Positions 45,756 to 58,463 of a stretch of DNA of 64,000 bases are shown in pieces (position 1 is the first letter of the stretch; every line of letters starts with the position of its first letter). Origin of the DNA: Pseudo-nitzschia pungens. Lineage: Eukaryota; Bacillariophyta; Bacillariophyceae; Bacillariales; Bacillariaceae. Below the pieces are notes generated by a model. The model worked only from the letters and a program-made list of their open reading frames with translations, had not been told where the DNA came from and made no database searches. The DNA lies in NCBI GenBank assembly GCA_037355855.1, contig CM074761.1, positions 3,057,346 through 3,121,345 of the forward strand, read 5' to 3'. Position numbers and translations under genes: made by a program.

Positions 45756-47592
45756 ATCGGTAGTTTTTCCGGTTGCGCTCCTCGTTTGCCTCGGGGGAGG
45801 TCGGAAACCGATTGATTGATTGATTGATTGATTGATTCCGTGAACGCAACCGACCGAGTCGATCGATCGATCAATCGATTTAGTTATCGATCCGTCCGAG
45901 CGAGTGAATGCGGCGCCGGACCAATTCGTCAATCAGTCAGTCAATCAATCAATAGTTCAATGGATGTCGATGATACAGAACAATTCAATTGGATTCAATT
46001 GCAATTCAATTCAATTGGATTCAATTGGATTCAATTGGATTCAATACAGGCAATAAGCAAATCAATCAATCAACAAGTTGTTCCATTTCTCGAGGTTCGA
46101 GTATGATGCTACTGCTATTTGCAGAGGATTGTCGAGTATTTTGTGTAGCTGTGAGGGTAATCGAATCCGACCGGAGTTGAATTGGTGGTCCTTTCCGGAT
46201 CAATTCGGAGAGGCAAGAGGCAACACCGGTAACCTTAGGCAGTAATCTTAGGCAATGGTTGCTAGTAGTTGCATGAAGCATCAAGCATCAAGCTAGTCCT
46301 GTCGGGATTGGAGTGGGTAACCCTTACCAGGTACGAAGTAATTACGGTATGAATGAATGTCTGGCAATACGAGCGCATTCAAGTCACTCATTCGTATCCG
46401 TACGGGTAAGGTCTTATGTGTACCACCCGGTAATTCATCCACAAGAGTAAGTTAAATTACCGGTAACTCCGTATCAATCTTAGGTAAGAACGAAAGCACA
46501 GATGTGGTTTGTCGTTGGTGGGGACAGTGGATCCACTAACAGAGTGTGGATTGGAAGCAGTCCCGTAATGAAAGTCAGTCCCGTTGAGTTCTGTTTTATA
46601 CATACTCTTAGTAGTAATTAATCATATGTATTGACATGTTGAATATTCGAAGTTATGTACATACTCTAAATATATATGATTGCATACCATAGAGAGTAAC
46701 CTTATCCTAAGCCCTAAGCCTTGTTGAAAGGTGTTCTTCTTACCACGTGGAATGACCAAAAAAGCTGGTTCCTTCTGTGAACGGTTCGTAGCGTAAGATT
46801 TACCCTACGGTAACTTACCGTAAGGTTACCGAACAATGAGAACTCTCATCAAAATTCATGAACATCCAAGAGCTGTAATTACTCGTAACCTTAAAAGATT
46901 AAGGTTACTCGTAAGTCTTAGGAGAACCTCCCAAGACGATGACACGGCGGCATCTCCCTAGAGAACAATGATGCAAGGATCCACCCTGGCACCTCCACCC
47001 TCAAATCAAATAAATCCAAGACTATATTATTATTTTTCGTTCCAGATCAGACAATTTCCATTCCCCACTGTACGAATCGTACGTTAACCTTACCGTACGG
47101 ACGATAACGAATCACAGTGCTGTTTTCGGTTTGTTGTCATCAGTGTCAGTACTGTAGTCACCCAAAAGAGTTCTGCTTGTCCGCTCTCCTCTCTTCGGCT
47201 CTGGTTTGGTGCTCGTTTTTTGTCTTCCTTTTCGGGTCGCACCGGATACCGCAAGTTACTCGTAGCCCATCGGTATTAAGATTACCCCACCGCATCACAA
47301 CACCATCTCAAGCAAGGGCGCGAGTGCAATAAAGCTCCCGGCCTTCGCAACAAGCTTGGCGGACCGCAGCCAACAGTTGACAAACTCTCCGATCTCCGAG
47401 ACGTGTCGCGCTGCATCTCCGCTCCCTCCAGCAGAAGAGGTTAGACTTTGCCACTCCCGCAAACGCCTTATCTTATCTCATTGCACCGGCTCCGCAGTCC
47501 GCAGATCCAGTACACGGTAACTATCACTATCAATATCATTAACAATACCGTACCAACAAACAAACAAAGGATTGAATACACCCGCGAATAGA
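45756..47592. promoter_or_regulatory. divergent intergenic region between THO2 and the EGY-like gene
   Basis: About 1.8 kb with no supported gene. On the THO2 side there is a GATT tetranucleotide run (about 45809-45835) and an array of ATTCAATTGG-type 10-bp units (about 45981-46048). Further right, from 46210 to 47110, there are many GTAAC/GTTAC words, including an exact GTAAGGTTAC at 46820-46829, CGGTAACTTACCG at about 46808, and a near-palindrome around CGTAACCTTAAAAGATTAAG (46885-46920). Confidence 0.5.
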
Positions 47593-50572
47593 ATGGCTTC
47601 CCCAACGATACACCCGACAACCCGCAAGGCGGTCCTGGCGCTGTCCCTTTGCCTTGCACTCTGCGGAAGCATCACGATCAACGGTTTTCAGACCGGCACT
47701 CGGCGGTCGACGATTCCCAGCACGGTTGCGTCCCGAACCCAAAAAGCGCACGATCCGCTCTACCTGTTTGGAAGAAACAAAGAGGGCAGCAGTAGCGAAA
47801 GCGAAAGCAAAGACAAAGGCAGCGGAGACAGCGGCGAACCCGCCAAGCGGAAGATCCCCTTTTTTGGTCGGTTGAAGCGGTCCAAGGAAGGCGACAGCGA
47901 CAACGACAACGCCAGCTCCAACGAGACCGACGGCAGCAACCCAAAATTTGCCGGTGCCACCATCGTTTCCACGATCCTGGAGGACGCACCGGCAGCAGCA
48001 GCATCAGCAGCAGCAGCAGCAGCAGCAGCACCCGAAACAGCCAGAGGGCGCAAGAGCAAGAGGAAATCGGCACCGGTGACGCCGGAGGACCTCAAGCTCA
48101 TGGCCGAAAAGGCCCGCCTGGAAGCCGAGAAACTCGACGCCGAGCTCACCCTCGCCAAGATCGAAAAACTCGAGAAACAGCTCCTGCGGGCCAAAAAGGA
48201 AGACGGCGGATCTACCGCTGCCGCTGTGGCGGATCCTCCAGTACGAACTGGACGTTCTGCAGGCCAAGGTCCGGGGAGAAAAGGTCCCGGTCAAGCCCGG
48301 CAGCAGTAGCAGCAGCGGCAGCGCAACAACCACCACGGCCACGGCTACAACCCCGACGACTCCCGCCAAATCCGCATCCATTGCCGTTCCGACGGCTACG
48401 ATCGAGACGGTCCGGACTCCCGATCCGATCGTCGAGATCGATAACGCGAAGGTGCTGGAAGCCGCCGCCATTGTCGCTTCCGGGGACACGGGAGCCATGA
48501 ACCAGGTCCGATCCGAGGACGATCTCGAGTTCGTTCCCAATTTCATGCTCAAGATCCTGGCGTCCTTTGTCGGCATGCGAACGACTCCCGGCCAGGACGT
48601 CGACAAGACAGAGTTCCTCCGCCGGTGGAACATGACACGCAACCTCGACTACAGCTACTTCGAGGACAAGGAACCACCCGCGTTCACCTCCAGCGACATT
48701 CGACGGAAAAAGGTACAGATCCTCGAGTGGGGAGCCAGCAACATGACCGCCGAGGCCATGCTCGTGAGCGGCATCGGTGACGACGAGGAAGACGAGCTAC
48801 CGCTGGTGGTCACCCCGATCATGATCGAGCGCGCCGACGGGAACGCCACGCAGCTGGCCATCTACTCGCTGGAACACGACTACTACATGAAGGCCGGGTC
48901 CGAAGTCCTCGGCAGCCAGCCCATCCAGGAATTGCTCCCGGAGATTGTCGTGGAAAAAATGTCGGAAATGAGCTACTTTGGTCAGATGTACCCCAAGTGC
49001 GTCAACAAGCGGGGAGAAAACAAGGGCGACGACTACGTGTCCGAGGAACCCACCGCGGCCATGATCGAGGTCATCACACAGACCATTCTCCCCTCGGTCA
49101 AGTTCTCTACGTCCTCCAAGCCCTACAAGGTCCCGGGCGGATACGCCATCACCGGGAGCCACAAGTACGAGACCGGGGACGCCCTCATCGCGGCGATCGA
49201 CGCCGAGATCGAAAAATCACGGCCCAACCTCAAGGACCAGTTGACGGTCCTCTACACGCCCAAGTACGGGCCCCTCGAAAACATTTCCCTGGCGGGCGAA
49301 TCCATGGACTCGCTGTCCAGCATGAGCAGCCTGCTGGAGAGCACCGACCTGGAGGTCTTTGCCGACCAGGAACCCATCCTCTTCATCGCCGGACCCACCC
49401 TGGTTCGGGATGCCAACCCCCTGGGGTTGGTCTTGGCCTCCATCCTGGGACTGGCCACCTCTTGGTACCTCTCCATTTACCCCTTTCTGCTCAACGACAA
49501 GATCGCCGGCCGGATCGATTCCGACCTCCAGCTCCTCGAGGCCAACCTGCAGCCCGATTTGTCGTACCTGACGGACCTCTCGGTGCCCCTCTTTTACTGC
49601 TTCATGGGACTCCAGCTGGTCCACGAATTAGCCCACCAGCTGACCGCCGCCTCCAAGGGCGTCAAGCTCTCGGTACCGGTCTTTGTTCCCTCCTTCATCA
49701 CGGGAATCACCAGCACCGTCACCACCTTCAAGACACTCCCCAAGAACAAGAACGACATGTTCGACATTGCCGCGTCGGGACCCCTGGCCGGGGTCGTCGC
49801 CTCCTCGCTGGCCCTGGTCATTGGCGCCAAGCTGACGCTCGTCTCGGATCCGGCGACCCTCCCGGCGTTGCCACTGGAGATACTGCGGCAGTCGACCCTC
49901 GGCGGGGCCATCATCGACAACATACTCCCGGGATCGCTCTACGTTCCGGACGGGGCACCGACGGCGGGAATCACGATCCCCTTGCATCCCTTCGCCCTGG
50001 CCGGATACGTCAGTCTCATGGTCAACGCGCTGGCGTTGCTGCCCATCGGGAGTGAGTGCTTAGTGCAGTGCGGTGCAGTGCAGTGCTGTGCAGTGCAGTG
50101 CTTTTCGTTGCGAGCTTGCGTCCTCGGTATTGTGTTGTATTGTATTGTATTGTATTATATATTGTATTGCGTTGTGCCGTGTTGTGTTTGAGTGCGACAG
50201 AATCTCACGATGTTTATGTGCATTCGTGCCCTTCGTTCTCCTTCGTCATCTCCTCCCTCGTTCTTTCTTTCTTTCTTTCGTTCTTCCCCTATCTCTTTCT
50301 TGTTCTCAGCCACCGATGGTGGACGGCTGACTATGGCGCTCTTCGATCGGGCCGAAAAAATGAGCATTGGAACCCTGACGCTCATGGCTCTTCTGTGGGC
50401 CGGCCTGTTTGGGTCGGACCTATTTCTGTTTTACTTTTCCTTCTGCCTCGCATTCCAGACCGGAAACGAGGCTCCGGCACGAAACGAGCAGGACCCCGTC
50501 GAGTTCTCACGCGTCATTGTTGCCCTCATCTGTTACGGATTGGCTATTCTGACCCTCGTTCCCGTTCAGTGA
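47593..50572 (+). CDS. EGY/S2P-type plastid site-2 metalloprotease
   Basis: This is a predicted intramembrane zinc protease of the plastid EGY group. Coding parts are 47593-50051 (with one frame interruption) and 50310-50572; the intron at 50052-50309 is GTGAGT...CAG. The N-terminus (hydrophobic LALSLCLALCGSI, then INGFQ) fits plastid import. After a Ser/Ala-rich and coiled region, the catalytic part has the zinc motif HELAH (in LQLVHELAHQL, 49622-49636), SVPVFVPSFITGITSTVTTF, the SGPLAGVVASSLAL loop and LLPIGTTDGGR, whose Asp is the third zinc ligand and is created by the splice. Several membrane helices follow. Frame: one extra base at about 48235 separates the first 214 codons from the remainder; skipping it reads ADLQYELDVLQAKVRGEKV. 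The intron holds 5-bp repeats (GTGCA, TTGTA). EGY proteases act in chloroplast development in plants; the role here is inferred. Confidence 0.87.
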
Positions 50573-52237
50573 GGGGGGTGAGAAAGCCATTACTGCCGAT
50601 GCCTCTCGGTTTCGACTCTTTGTGATTGATTCATTGATTCATACACGCAACTCAAACACGCTACCAACTACTAACTACCTACTACACCCCAACCGCAAAC
50701 CACTCGGGACCGCATTCGAAACCTCCGTTCCAGGGATCATCGCATGTGCCACTGCATGAATTACCAACCATTCATCAGTAATAATCGGTAATCCATTGGC
50801 ACGTAGGTTCGCACCGACTGGTTTGATTCATAATGAACGCAATGGTGGAATCCACCGACTTCATCTTTCTTTTACAACGGCGATCGATGAGTCGAGAGTG
50901 AAACGCGAGCTAGAAAGGAGGGAAACGAGTGAATCCGATGATTACAATGTACTACGTAACAAATATAGCTAACCGAAGGCGAAAAGAATACCTTTACTGT
51001 TTATTGCGACTTGCGAAAAGTTGATGATGTGTGAATAGAATTTTGAGAATTTGAAAATCTGCTCACGGGATCCGAGAATTTTCGGTACGCCAAATGGTGG
51101 TGAACAGTACTCAGCACCTACCGGTAATCTTAATGTCGAAAACACTTCACACCGAAACGTAGATATCTGTCTCGAAAGCCACGATGTGGGGCAAGATTAT
51201 CATCCCGTCGTTATCGCATGCTTGTAGTGGTTGAGCAAAATCCCATGTGCGGTAGTTTCGCGAGAACCAGTCGAAATCAATTTTGCGAAGCACTCTTGCT
51301 GCGTGCCAGGCTCAATTGGCACGGACTTGTTGTCATTGGATCACTATTATACTAAGCATGTTGATACATACGAGTAGGACGAGTGAAAAGAGAAAATAGT
51401 GACTTCCAACGAGAAGGTCAACTAAACTTTGCCAAGACTACGGTGTGTTACCGTATTCATCTTCAGTGGGAATCAAAAGCCGGATGTCCAATGGGAAATG
51501 GTAAGGTTACACACTTACAAACTGGTGGTGCATCGAAACCCAAACCGGAAATTGATCCAAAGTCAAGAAGAAGATGAGAGGAACTCAATCAGTGACCTGC
51601 ACTACATCCATGCAAACAAAGCTCCTTCCAAACACCATAGACCAGTATGGACACATCCATACGGTACATCTCACCAGCATCACATCATGCAAAGAGGAGT
51701 CAAAACGGCAGCATGTATAGATCCACCACTGTTTGTTTCTGGTGGTGGTGGTCGTACTACTAGTATTCGTGGAGGAGGAAACCACCACCCAGGGAGCAAT
51801 TTGTTATCTGGACATCATAAGATAAACACAGATATTTGATGGGAACCTTTCACAAAATCTGGTCAGCACACTATCATCATTCACAACAGGACCTAAGATG
51901 ATTCACCAATACTGGAGTGGGAAAGAGCTGTGATGGGTAACCTTAGTAACGGCTTCACTGTGAATGACAACCGTGATTCAATTGTCACCGATCACGAGTC
52001 ATGACCGCCACAGAAGTTTTGGCGCTGTGGACTCACTCTACGGTAGATTCCGGAGACACTCTTCCCATTTCCCATGGAAGATGGACCGGAGACAAAATCC
52101 TATAAGCAAACCGAAAGTCGAAATTCGATAGCATACTCGTAACCTTACTCTTAACTTACTCTAAATTCACAAGAACACCATACCGGTGCTTGTTCCGTAC
52201 CGGTACTCCCACGTAGTCTTGCTCCCATTCGACAACA
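50573..52237. other. intergenic, no supported gene
   Basis: This lies between the EGY-like gene and the oxygenase gene, both on the plus strand. It has exact recurrent motifs at 51501-51510 and, reversed, at 52139-52148, about 90 bp upstream of the next start codon. Frames of up to 136 codons near 51.4-51.8 kb match nothing I know. Confidence 0.5.
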
Positions 52238-52289
52238 ATGACAGGCCGATCCAGTGACAAGACAGATGCCATCGGCAGCAGCAACAGCA

Positions 52290-52325
<36 letters not shown>

Positions 52326-53797
52326 GCAGCAAGAGTGCCTCCGGCCATCAAACCAGCGAGGCGGTGTCTCTGTGCCGACAAGCCCGCACCCTGTGGCTCC
52401 GCAACGCAACGGCGGCGGAGGATCTGGACCGCGTCGAAGATCTCTACCGAAGAGCACTGAACTCCAAGCGAGCCGCACCGGTACGCGCAGCCTCCGCGAA
52501 CAAGAAACGAAAGCGATCGCAACCGCGATCCGCCGGCACCGAGACGAAAATGGTGGCCGCGCTGTCTCCGGAGGAATACCGCAAGGCGGGGGAGCGCTTG
52601 TCTCTGCTCTATCTGCAATCCGGGAGGCCCTACAAGGCCACGCCGGGACTCAAGTATCTCGGATTCGAGTGCCGTCTCTCCGAGCGGATCCTCAACTATC
52701 CTCTCAAGGTCCCTTCCGAAAGCGGAAACGGGAAGGGCAAGCGAAATCGGAGAGTACACAAGAACGGTGGCAACAATGGCAACGGGAAATCCAGCATGCC
52801 CAAACCGCCGTGCTGCGTCGTGGATAACTTCTTGTCCGAACCGGAACTCGATCACCTCCGCAAGGTGTTTGGAGACGTCGATTCTTCGTATTGGTCCTCC
52901 CACAACTACGTCATCGACGAAGAACCACCGGCGCCGTATTTCTCCTACGTGATCGATCTGAACCAGAAACAACGATCATCGTCCGCCGGGAAGGGATTCT
53001 TGCGGACTATCATCGACAAGATTCTCCGGTGCGGACCCATCGCGGAAACCTTTCGGAACCTCCGCCGCGATGCTCGGTACGTCGAGCTCTGGGCCCACAA
53101 CCGCCCGCATGCCTCGGGCCACCAGCTCCACTTTGATTCGGACGACGAGGGACGGAGCCGGCAGCAAGAGTTTCCGAAACACCCCATCGCCAGCACCGTC
53201 CTCAATGTGTCGTCCCATTCCAGGGTCGGGGGACCAACCCTGGTGACGACCCAGAGGCTGCGAAACCCGGCCACGACCCACTTGAGCTCCGTCAGGGGGT
53301 GGCTGGTCCCCTCGAGGCCGGCGCGGCTCGTCTGTTTCGACGGGTCGGTCCTGCACGGAGTAATCCCCGGCAAGGGGACGATTCCACCCCCCATGGACGA
53401 CAACGAAAACGACAACGACGAAGAAACCAAGGAGCACCGGCCACGGAGGGTGACCCTGATGATGGCCTTTTGGAAGGACATCGAGGTGAGAACCGGGTCT
53501 AAACCCGGATCGGCACGTCCCTGGCCCGAGCTCCGGGACGGCGACGAGGCATCTGCGCTTCCGCCCTGGGCCACCGAGCTGGATCGGACGGACGTTGCCG
53601 CTGCGGCTTCCGCTGCCGGTTCCTCGTCCGCGGCGTCCAACAAGTGGACGAACGACACCGAGCGCAGCGTCATTCCGGTATCGCACGTGTACGAGCTACT
53701 CGACGGAACACCCGTGCCGAAATACCACGACGACGCCGAGGATGCCGGAGACGGTCCCTACATGCCCGAATACGATCGGGTATTTCAGGGCTTTTGA
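52238..53797 (+). CDS. 2-oxoglutarate/Fe(II) oxygenase-like protein (prolyl-hydroxylase fold)
   Basis: This single-exon gene encodes 519 residues from the ATG at 52238. The N-terminus is Ser-rich (polyserine from AGC repeats), followed by a helical TPR-like segment (EAVSLCRQARTLWL, VEDLYRRALNSKR, ERLSLLYLQSGRP). The catalytic half begins at CCVVDNFLSEPELDHLRKVF. A jelly-roll core shows the iron ligands H298 and D300 (LHFDSDDEG), a GGPTLV strand, distal histidine H373 (LHGVIPG) and the likely 2-oxoglutarate Arg R404 (RRVTLMMAFW). The space between H373 and R404 contains an acidic loop absent from most relatives. All key residues are present, so activity is plausible. The substrate is unknown. 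No targeting signal is seen. Confidence 0.75.
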
Positions 53798-55792
53798 TCG
53801 CAACGCTCGAGTGGAAGCAGCGCGGGAACGAACAATTTAAAACAAACAAGCAAACGAAAAGAAAGAAAAGAAACGAAACGAAGAGTACGAGCCGGGAGCG
53901 TCGTCCTTGCAGATCCGAACCAGCGCGAGAATGGATTCATGGTGCCACAAGGTTCTCGGCAGAATTCTTTTCGGACCGTTGTACTATCGGTGCACGTACT
54001 TGTCATTGGCACTTGCATCCGAACATTGTTGTTCCGGTTCGGATTAGATATTGGAGGCACCTTGTCGATGGAGGTTACCGTTTCCCGCGGCACTGTTCGA
54101 ACCAGGCTTTCACGAAGGAAACTGAGAAAGAACAATGCTTGGCAAAACCATTCCCTGTCAAAGTCAAAGAAATCGATACAAATTGCTGGAAGACCCAGAA
54201 CATCAAGACCGCTGAAGCTTTCTACTCACTTGCCAATACCCGTACCATCAGAAACAAGCGGAGGCCCGTTCTATAACCACTGCATCGGGCACAAACCAGA
54301 AATTGTGTTTCAACAATGGAGCGAATGGAAACGACAGATACCGCTCTCTACAACAATCAGGGTGGCTATACAACCATCGGGGTGGGTATCAGTAGTAATA
54401 GTAATTGTGATAAACCATGTACACGTAGGTTGATCACAGCTTCTTTGCCTTTTTGTTAAAATATTATTATCGTTTTAACCTGCCATTCAATTCTCTGTAG
54501 CCGAAACCACCTCGAGCAATGCACGCACGCACAAGAATGGTGTTTCTAGACCTGGGTTGGAAGGTCCGTGCTACAATGGTGACGGCAGGACTATAATCCC
54601 AGGTATGAAGCAGCGTTCACGGGACGACCAATGGCATGGATGGACGGATTGCTTTGGATTGACAGCTCGGGCATTCATTCAAAACGCTGGAATCCAATCG
54701 AACGAATCCTTTTTCGCCAACAAATAATTCACCGCGTCGGGAAACGATGGTTCGCATCTGTCAATGGGATTGCAACGCGATAGTATTGGATTAATTTACG
54801 GCATGGTACGGGTTCAGTATCAGTGCTAGTGCCTTGAGGTCGGATTCGGGTTGGAGAATGCGACAGTTTTGGATTGGCAGATGGTCGGAAATTGTGTCAA
54901 AAATACAGTTATTACCTTACCGTACAGGGGTGGATGGATGAAGGACAGATTCATTCCGTTCGCGTTTGACGCCGGCTTTCGCTCTCAAAAATATCGATAT
55001 GATACAAGTTTCGTACGGTACTGTTGCTAGCTGGCAACCGGGAATCGGATTGCAAAAAACGTAAGGTTTACTTCGTACTTGCGATGACACAACAATAACA
55101 ATGAGAACAGTAATCTTAACCTTACTTCGTTTTATTTGTCTTTACGTGGATCGTTGGACAGCACATAAGAATGCATCGAGATATCGAATATCGCCCCACC
55201 GCGATGAAAAGATTGTCAGCTAAGGCAAACTACCGCCGGTACCCACCGGAACTGTAGAGAATGTTTCCTACCCGAAAATACAAAAGTTGGAGACGGGGCT
55301 TAAGCAAGGTACTTAAAAAAATCGTTCTTTTAAAGAATAAGATGACACCTCTTCTGTCTAGCCCAACTGCTGGAAGTTTGAATTACTCTGGTGATGTGTC
55401 AACCATGTCAAGAAACAACGAACAACCAACCCACTCCAATCTCAATCCATTGGATTGACAGATGATTCGCCGTTCACGGTTCTTCCGAGCCTTTTCCATA
55501 AACGGTTCATTCGATATTTTTTAACATACCGGTAAGGTTACCGTTTTTCCACTAAAGTTGGTGGTGTCAGAAGAAGAACATATGTCTACAAAAATAATCA
55601 TCCCAGGAACGGACAACGTTTCATCCAACCAATACCACCCTTCTCCTTTTCTCGCTCACAACCGTTTTTGTTTCGCGTCGATACAGCACCTCACCACCTA
55701 GGCGACAACCAGTCCAACTTCGGGTATTAGTACAACTACGAGTAAGGCCTTAAGCCTTAACTTACTGTAATTACTTTTACTTTGATCCGTCA
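53798..55792. other. intergenic, no supported gene
   Basis: This lies between two plus-strand genes. It holds an exact CGGTAAGGTTACCG (55530-55543) about 250 bp upstream of the next start, and related words near 54910, 55110 and 55755. A 65-codon basic frame at 55261-55458 has no known motif and is not called. Confidence 0.5.
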
Positions 55793-57310
55793 ATGAAAAA
55801 ACGCGAAATGAGTCGTTGTCCCTCGTGGTCTCTTTCTCGATTCCGAGCACGCGACTCCGGATGCTGCTATTGCTGCTGCTGCTCCTGCTCCTGCTCTGAT
55901 AGTGATTACACCTACCACACCGATTGGAACCCGACCACTGCCATCTCGCCGTGCGACAAACGAGCCACCACCATGGAAACCGAGACCCATCCCAACGACG
56001 GCGAAAGCTCCCGTCGAAGACTCCACGGTCTAAAGTCCAAGAGATTGCTGCCGCGGCTCTGTCTCCGCCGCAAGCGCCGGCGACAAAAAATCGCTCCACA
56101 GTTTACCGGTGCGCCAACGAAACAGACAAGGAGCGATCATGATCCCGCAAAGAAAAAGAACGCGGACGGATGCAATCTCGCTCTTGCGAGTCCACAACGA
56201 ATAACAATGCAACGCACGAGCCCGAGAAAGAAAAACCAAAACCACGAATCTCTCCCGGTGCTCCCGCACACCGCACTCATTGAGATCCTTTCCTTTTGCG
56301 ACCACTCGACGCTCGTGGCCTTTCGTGGGGTCTCCCGCTCCTTTCGATACACCGAAGTCCCCCTCGCATTCCACAGCCGAGCCACGAAGCGGTGGAAGCT
56401 GCCCCACAACACACCGGTGGTGCCACGCGAGGACTATGACTACAACAAAATATCGTCTTTGATGATTCAACCCATTGCACAAAACCACAACCGATGCGGT
56501 AGCGACGCGAAAACAAAGAGGACCAAAATAATAGCTGCATCCATTGCTGCGAACGATGACAAGAATAACAACAACAACGACGACGACGACAACGACGACA
56601 ACGACAACGACAACGACGACAACAATATTGCAACCAATCATGACGACAGCACCATCAATAGCGGAAACGACAACAGCTATCCACGCAGTTCTCCTTCGCC
56701 ACGCCGCAAGGGAGGACCTGTTCGGTATTGCTACCGGAAGCAAATCTGGAATGAGGACGATTCGAAGGTATGGATTTTCGTTCGGGATCCCGCCAAAAGC
56801 AGGTCTCGACATACAAGCCGCAGCGCCAAAAGCAACGAAAGCACGGAATACCCACATCCTCGGCACTGGAGCCTCGACATGGTGGTTTCAAAAGTGCTCA
56901 AAACAATCCAGGACTTTGGACTCTACCATGGCGTGCTTGCGGAACATGACGAGAATAGGGCCCGCTCCCTCCTGCTGCGCACCGGAATCCTCGAGTCCCG
57001 CGACGTTCCCAATTCGAATCACGCCGGACCCTGGACGGCCTCGGCCGGGGTCCGAACCGTTTCGACGGCACGGGCCTGCGCGATGCTGGGGAAAGCAGCG
57101 GGCGGCGGCCGCGGCGGCGGCGACGAGAGCAACGCTGACGCTGCCTCCCTCTTGCTCCTGGCCAATCGAGACGCTTCCGTGGGCGTGCACCTCGCCGAGT
57201 ATTCCACGGTCGTGGATGGAATCCGAATGGCCTGCCAGGTTTTTATGCTGCGGACCGTGGGGGGAATCGAGGCCGAACTCCGGAGGCTCTCGGTCACCGC
57301 CGCGGTTTGA
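55793..57310 (+). CDS. F-box-like protein
   Basis: This single-exon gene encodes up to 505 residues from the ATG at 55793; later in-frame ATGs (for example 55808) are possible starts. An F-box-like motif lies at about residues 157-190: LPHTALIEILSFCDHSTLVA, then FRGVSRSFRYTE. F-box proteins bring substrates to SCF ubiquitin ligases. Before it are a Cys-rich stretch (CCYCCCCSCSCS) and strongly basic segments. After it is an Asn/Asp low-complexity run encoded by AAC/GAC repeats (about 260-285). The C-terminal half (VWIFVRDPAKS, HWSLDMVVSKVLKTIQDFGL, VGVHLAEYSTVVDGIRMACQ) is well conserved in style but unknown to me. The partner is unknown. Confidence 0.6.
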   Translation: MKKREMSRCPSWSLSRFRARDSGCCYCCCCSCSCSDSDYTYHTDWNPTTAISPCDKRATTMETETHPNDGESSRRRLHGLKSKRLLPRLCLRRKRRRQKIAPQFTGAPTKQTRSDHDPAKKKNADGCNLALASPQRITMQRTSPRKKNQNHESLPVLPHTALIEILSFCDHSTLVAFRGVSRSFRYTEVPLAFHSRATKRWKLPHNTPVVPREDYDYNKISSLMIQPIAQNHNRCGSDAKTKRTKIIAASIAANDDKNNNNNDDDDNDDNDNDNDDNNIATNHDDSTINSGNDNSYPRSSPSPRRKGGPVRYCYRKQIWNEDDSKVWIFVRDPAKSRSRHTSRSAKSNESTEYPHPRHWSLDMVVSKVLKTIQDFGLYHGVLAEHDENRARSLLLRTGILESRDVPNSNHAGPWTASAGVRTVSTARACAMLGKAAGGGRGGGDESNADAASLLLLANRDASVGVHLAEYSTVVDGIRMACQVFMLRTVGGIEAELRRLSVTAAV

Positions 57311-58463
57311 GACCGACGGGCGGCGGAAAAAGACGGAACGAGATGAAATGCAACCCGATAGGAGACTGGAAACGACGAGAATGGAATCGCAACGAATCAA
57401 TCATTCGTTCCTGGTTTGATCCGAACGCATCACCCCAGGTGATAGCAATGCAGAGATCACCGAATGCAAGATTCCATCTCCCAGCTTGCTTGAGGAGTGA
57501 TAGACGACACTTTCGTCCACTAATGGGATGATTGCATGTGCTACCATTGACCGAATTCTCTTTGGCATTGGAACCAAACTAATATGGAGTGTTCCCACAT
57601 TCGTGGTGGGCATGATCAAGGTCAAGACGGAGTTGGTCGAGCTTGCAACGACCCAGCAACATTGTCTCTTGAAGTACATCAATTTTTCGACCCCGGAAAT
57701 ACACTGCGTTGACAGCGTCGTAACATCTCCATCGTATTGCTTTGTACATTAGCTGTTACCTCCGGTGTAGCAATTCTCTCGCTTACCTCTGGCTTGGCGG
57801 TGATGTAGTGAACATCGGGCCTGGCAAGGTTAAGAATCTCATTAGAGCGAACGAATAAACTACACGTAATACCTCAGGTGGTTAAAAAAAACTTTTGATG
57901 ATAAAATATTATCTCTGGTTCGGAAAAAATGTCTTTGGTACCTCTGATCTAGTGATTGCTTCCACTGCCTTGTACGCATTGATGTTCTTCCGTCTTCGCG
58001 GTTTTATGAACCACGGGTGATTTTCTCTCTTGAGGCAGTCAGTTTGTGGCGCTCTAGTTGCGAGGCGCTGAGCTGTCCGGGAAGGACTCGATGCTTTCTC
58101 CCTCCCCCGCGCCGATTTTAGTCGTACAATTTCGAAGCAAGCAGCGCAGGCAACGACAATACAGAAGAGGAAATGTGTGAACCTTACAATATGTTTTTCG
58201 AAGTATAAGATTTCCGAGTCTTTTTTTGACCCGGACGAGTCAGCAAATTTCTAAGTATCGTGTGTCTAGTGATTACCATCATCTGCAATTCAAAGTCCTT
58301 CTTGTTTCTAGTATTGGGGTCGCTATTGTGACCAATTCAGTCCAAGTGACTCCAACACGCAGAATGGTATAGTTTAATGTTCTATGGTACAAAAATTGAG
58401 CCTTGGGGCAAGTTGCGAAGCGGATCGCTCGTTCGGTACGCCCTCCCGCAGCAAAGCGTCCTT
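57311..58463. other. intergenic between convergent genes, no supported gene
   Basis: This holds the 3' ends of the F-box-like and MATH-BTB genes, which point at each other. Nothing else is recognised. Confidence 0.5.

Noticed and set aside
49000..50055. 352-codon plus-strand frame in the EGY-like region
   Set aside because: It is a shadow of the protease frame that carries HELAH and the membrane helices.
55261..55458. 65-codon basic frame as a small gene
   Set aside because: It has no motif, conserved context or supporting signal; expected by chance.
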